Below are positions 61,219 to 64,000 of a stretch of DNA of 64,000 nucleotides, one piece after another (position 1 is the stretch's first letter; the number at the start of each line of letters is the position of its first letter). The DNA lies in the NCBI RefSeq assembly GCF_004360155.1, contig NZ_SAIS01000016.1, positions 1 through 64,000 of the forward strand, given 5' to 3'. Position numbers and translations under genes: made by a program. This DNA comes from Paraglaciecola marina. Its GTDB lineage: Bacteria; Pseudomonadota; Gammaproteobacteria; Enterobacterales; Alteromonadaceae. Under the pieces are notes generated by a model. It was not told the origin of the DNA. It saw only the letters and a list, made by a program, of their open reading frames with translations, and did not search any database.

Positions 61219-62571
61219 ATGGCCGTTGGTTTTGATTTCGGTACCGCCACATGTTCCGTTGCACACATAGTTAATAATAAGGTTCAGTCCATCCCATTAA
61301 ATGACGGTGAGGTGTTACTTTCATCTACCTTGTGTGCGCCTAATAGAGAATCTGTCACTGAATATCTATATCGACACCTAAACATTTTACCTATCAGTAA
61401 TGTGGGTAAAACCTTGCTACAAAGTTCGATTAATACCAATAAAAGAGAAGGCATAGATTTGGTGCCTGATGATATTCGTTTTGGGAAGCAAGCCACGGCT
61501 TTGTATTTAGAGGACCCAACTGATTATTACTATGTGAAATCACCAAAGTCATTTTTAGGCTTGTTGGGCTTAGATGAAATTCGTTACACCATATTTGAAG
61601 ATATTGTGTGTGCCATGATGGCCAATATAAAGCAAAAAGTTGAAGCGTCATTAAATAAACAGGTAGATGAAACGGTAATAGGCCGGCCAATTAATTTCCA
61701 TAATAAAGGTGGCGAGCAAGCTAACATTCAGGCTGAGGATATTTTACGCCGAGCCGCCACCAGAGCTGGGTTTAAGCATATCGAATTTCAGTTTGAGCCA
61801 GTGGCTGCAGGGTTAGAATATGAAGCGAGTCTAACTTCTGACAAAAATGTACTGGTGGTGGATATTGGTGGCGGTACCTCAGATTGCTCTCTTATACGCA
61901 TGGGGCCTAGTTGGGTAGGCAAAGAGCAACGTGCGGAATCTTTGTTAGGACATGCAGGCAGTTTTGTTGGTGGGAATGACTTAGATATCCACCTAGCTAG
62001 CAAAAGCTTTATGCAAGAATTTGGTAAAGACACCGAGGCTAAATCTGGCTTACCTATGCCCAATATGCCATTTTGGGAATGTATTGCTATTAACGATGTG
62101 ATTGCCCAAAAAACCTTTTATTCACGGGCTAATTATCGAGAGCTGAAGAGTATGCAGTCTTCGGCTAAGCAGCCAGATAAGCTAGCTAGATTGATAGAGG
62201 TGTACGACAATACCCTAGGTCACAGCATTGTAGCTGAGGCAGAAAGAACAAAAGTTGCCTTGTCTAGCAAGGATAGTTTTACCGCGAATTTGCAGCTTGC
62301 TTCTGAGAATATCGCTATTCCGGTTTCTGCCCAGCAGCTAGAAAAATCCATATACCGCCCAGTGCTTAAAATCCAAAAACTAGTGCAAGAGACTCTCGCT
62401 CAAACGCATGTACAGCCGGATGAGATATTTATCACAGGTGGTTCTGCCCGTTCCCCGCTTTTAAGAGCAGCGATAAAATCTGTGGTGGGTAACATACCTA
62501 TTGCCAATGGGGATTACGAAGGGTCGGTTACCTCTGGTTTAGCAAGATGGGCTGATTTGTGTTTTAAGTGA
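61219..62571 (+). CDS. yegD: Hsp70-family chaperone YegD
   Basis: A 450-residue actin-like ATPase. 'MAVGFDFGTATCSVAHIVNN' is the phosphate-1 loop, 'VLVVDIGGGTSDCSLIRMGP' phosphate-2, and 'DEIFITGGSARSPLLRAAIK' the adenosine motif. It lacks the DnaK-type substrate-binding domain; length equals the YegD group. It probably has a chaperone or scaffold role. It is transcribed towards eutB but with a 177-base gap. Confidence 0.93.
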   Translation: MAVGFDFGTATCSVAHIVNNKVQSIPLNDGEVLLSSTLCAPNRESVTEYLYRHLNILPISNVGKTLLQSSINTNKREGIDLVPDDIRFGKQATALYLEDPTDYYYVKSPKSFLGLLGLDEIRYTIFEDIVCAMMANIKQKVEASLNKQVDETVIGRPINFHNKGGEQANIQAEDILRRAATRAGFKHIEFQFEPVAAGLEYEASLTSDKNVLVVDIGGGTSDCSLIRMGPSWVGKEQRAESLLGHAGSFVGGNDLDIHLASKSFMQEFGKDTEAKSGLPMPNMPFWECIAINDVIAQKTFYSRANYRELKSMQSSAKQPDKLARLIEVYDNTLGHSIVAEAERTKVALSSKDSFTANLQLASENIAIPVSAQQLEKSIYRPVLKIQKLVQETLAQTHVQPDEIFITGGSARSPLLRAAIKSVVGNIPIANGDYEGSVTSGLARWADLCFK

Positions 62572-62748
62572 TGCACCACATTTTATATGGGTACCTAATG
62601 AGCTTTGCTATGGCCTATGAAGTGGTGGCGTAAACTCATTAGCATTAAAGGTGGGACAAGGCCAGTACACCTAGCTGTAATGAAACTTAAATCCTTATGT
62701 GTTAAAAACAAGTAGGGTTTTTGATTTTACTCATTCTTGGAAAGTACT

Positions 62749-64000
62749 ATGCCTGCCACTTACCAACATATTTTAGGTAGCAAAGTCTATCACTTCAAAA
62801 GTTTAGCTGAGTTGATGGCAAAGGCGACACCTGCTCGCTCTGGAGACCGTTTAGCTGGTGTGGCAGCGGCTACCGACGAAGAGCGTGTTGTTGCGCAAAT
62901 GACATTAGCTGAGGTACCACTCAAGACATTCTTAAATGATGTTTTAGTACCCTATGAGCTAGATGAGGTGACTCGTTTGATTATTGACGAGCATGACAGC
63001 GTGGCTTTTCAGGCTATCTCACACTTAACTGTCGGCGACTTTCGTAATTGGCTACTTAGCGATAATGTAGGTACTGCTGAGTTACGTAATGTATCCCAAG
63101 GTATTACTCCCGAAATGGCAGCAGCGGTGAGTAAAATCATGCGTAACCAAGATCTCATCTTAGTGGCTAAAAAATGCCAAGTTACCAGTGCTTTTCGAAA
63201 CACTATCGGTCTATCAGGTAGGTTATCAACCCGCCTGCAGCCCAATCACCCTACTGATGACATCAACGGTATTGCTGCGAGTATTTTAGACGGCTTGTTG
63301 TATGGTAGCGGTGATGCGGTAATGGGTATAAACCCCGCCACCGATAATGTGCAGCAAGCCATTAAGTTAATGCATTTAATGGATGAGGTGATCCAGAAAT
63401 ACCAAATACCTACCCAGTCTTGTGTTTTAACTCATGTCACGAATACCATTGAAGCCATAGAGGCCGGCGCTCCTGTTGATTTAGTGTTCCAATCTATTGG
63501 TGGCACTCAAGCTACTAATACTAGTTTTGGCGTGGATTTATCGCTACTTGCTGAAGCGCAGCAGGCAGCCCTGTCGTTAGATCGTGGCACTGTTGGGCAA
63601 AATGTTATGTATTTTGAAACCGGGCAGGGCAGCGCTTTATCTGCCAATGCTCATTTTGGAATAGACCAACAAAGCTGCGAAGCCCGTGCTTATGCTGTAG
63701 CAAGAAAGTTTAATCCTTTATTGGTCAATACAGTGGTGGGGTTTATAGGGCCTGAGTATTTGTTTGATGGCAAAGAGATTATTCGTGCAGGTTTAGAAGA
63801 CCACTTTTGCGGTAAATTGTTAGGTTTACCTATGGGCTGTGATGTGTGTTACACCAATCATGCTGAAGCCGATCAAAATGATATGGATAATCTATTAACC
63901 TTACTTGGGGTCGCGGGTTGTTCGTTTATTATGGGGGTCCCCGGTGCTGATGACATCATGCTTAACTACCAAACCACCTCTTTTCATGATGCTTTGTATG
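62749..64000 (+). CDS. eutB: Ethanolamine ammonia-lyase large subunit, 5' part
   Basis: The window ends inside this gene; 417 codons are present. It begins 'MPATYQHILGSKVYHFKSLA' and has 'TPARSGDRLAGVAAATDEER', 'QSIGGTQATNTSFGVDLSLL', 'MYFETGQGSALSANAHFGID' and 'GLPMGCDVCYTNHAEADQND', all diagnostic of EutB. The B12-dependent enzyme splits ethanolamine to acetaldehyde and ammonia. EutC should follow outside the window. No microcompartment genes are seen here. Confidence 0.95.
   Translation, partial: MPATYQHILGSKVYHFKSLAELMAKATPARSGDRLAGVAAATDEERVVAQMTLAEVPLKTFLNDVLVPYELDEVTRLIIDEHDSVAFQAISHLTVGDFRNWLLSDNVGTAELRNVSQGITPEMAAAVSKIMRNQDLILVAKKCQVTSAFRNTIGLSGRLSTRLQPNHPTDDINGIAASILDGLLYGSGDAVMGINPATDNVQQAIKLMHLMDEVIQKYQIPTQSCVLTHVTNTIEAIEAGAPVDLVFQSIGGTQATNTSFGVDLSLLAEAQQAALSLDRGTVGQNVMYFETGQGSALSANAHFGIDQQSCEARAYAVARKFNPLLVNTVVGFIGPEYLFDGKEIIRAGLEDHFCGKLLGLPMGCDVCYTNHAEADQNDMDNLLTLLGVAGCSFIMGVPGADDIMLNYQTTSFHDALY

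Noticed and set aside
62572-62748. tRNA or small RNA gene between yegD and eutB
   Set aside because: No cloverleaf, no clear promoter-terminator pair; plain intergenic sequence.

Overview
The window reads as a chromosomal segment of a marine gammaproteobacterium of the order Alteromonadales, most likely an Alteromonadaceae member of the Alteromonas/Glaciecola/Paraglaciecola type. The support is low to moderate GC, Gammaproteobacteria-only genes (mutH, rapA, rppH, ptsP, nlpD-rpoS), the TIGR03545/TIGR03546 pair, a large TonB-dependent receptor, and gene orders that resemble Escherichia coli but with local differences. The genus is an inference from memory of family sequences, not from a search.

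Layout. 1-1850: a decayed flavin-binding stress-protein gene, then the ribosomal operon rpsF-rpsR-rplI without priB. 1861-5267: a MOSC protein, a DUF4287/DUF5655 protein, and an ECF sigma / anti-sigma / DUF4097 operon. 5312-10200: ispB diverging from rplU-rpmA, then obgE, folA, a small membrane protein and tpx. 10208-19426 is a long minus-strand block: rpoS, nlpD, a DUF368 transporter, pcm, truD, ispF, ispD, ftsB, TIGR03545, TIGR03546 and an SH3 membrane protein; surE is absent. 19592-24037: a CYTH triphosphatase-like gene and a ThDP-enzyme / aldehyde dehydrogenase operon. 24101-33683: a binding protein, mutH, rppH-ptsP-TSUP-thyA (no lgt at this locus), a response regulator with a CheC-like domain plus a diguanylate cyclase, and an ampG-like transporter whose start lies behind an 11-A tract. 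33684-40318: two less-characterised genes, rluA-rapA and a PIN-PhoH ATPase.

40221-47732 is the most striking part. A module of about 7.4 kb sits at the 3' end of phoH. It holds a TetR regulator with two matching operators, a TonB-dependent receptor, and aauBEDA plus two c-type cytochromes, which together encode a periplasmic tryptophan-tryptophylquinone aromatic amine dehydrogenase. A second, diverged copy of the last 98 bases of phoH lies at the far end, so the module is bounded by a direct repeat. No integrase is visible.

47850-58708: a LysR regulator with dgcN (D-glutamate catabolism, no dgcA), a transglutaminase-like protein, a DUF3010 protein, a choice-of-anchor lipoprotein, and a regulator-cydA-cydB-phyH operon preceded by a palindrome and an FNR-like box; then DinB-like and yjdM genes. 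58709-61218 is accessory DNA: an IS110 transposase remnant, an AT-rich isochorismatase-like gene, an attC-like site, and an Abi_C/HEPN-type putative defence gene. The window ends with yegD and the 5' two-thirds or more of eutB.

Most of the window is core chromosome. The accessory content is concentrated at 40.2-47.7 kb and 58.7-61.2 kb. Everything was read by eye; no homology search, folding or promoter prediction was run.
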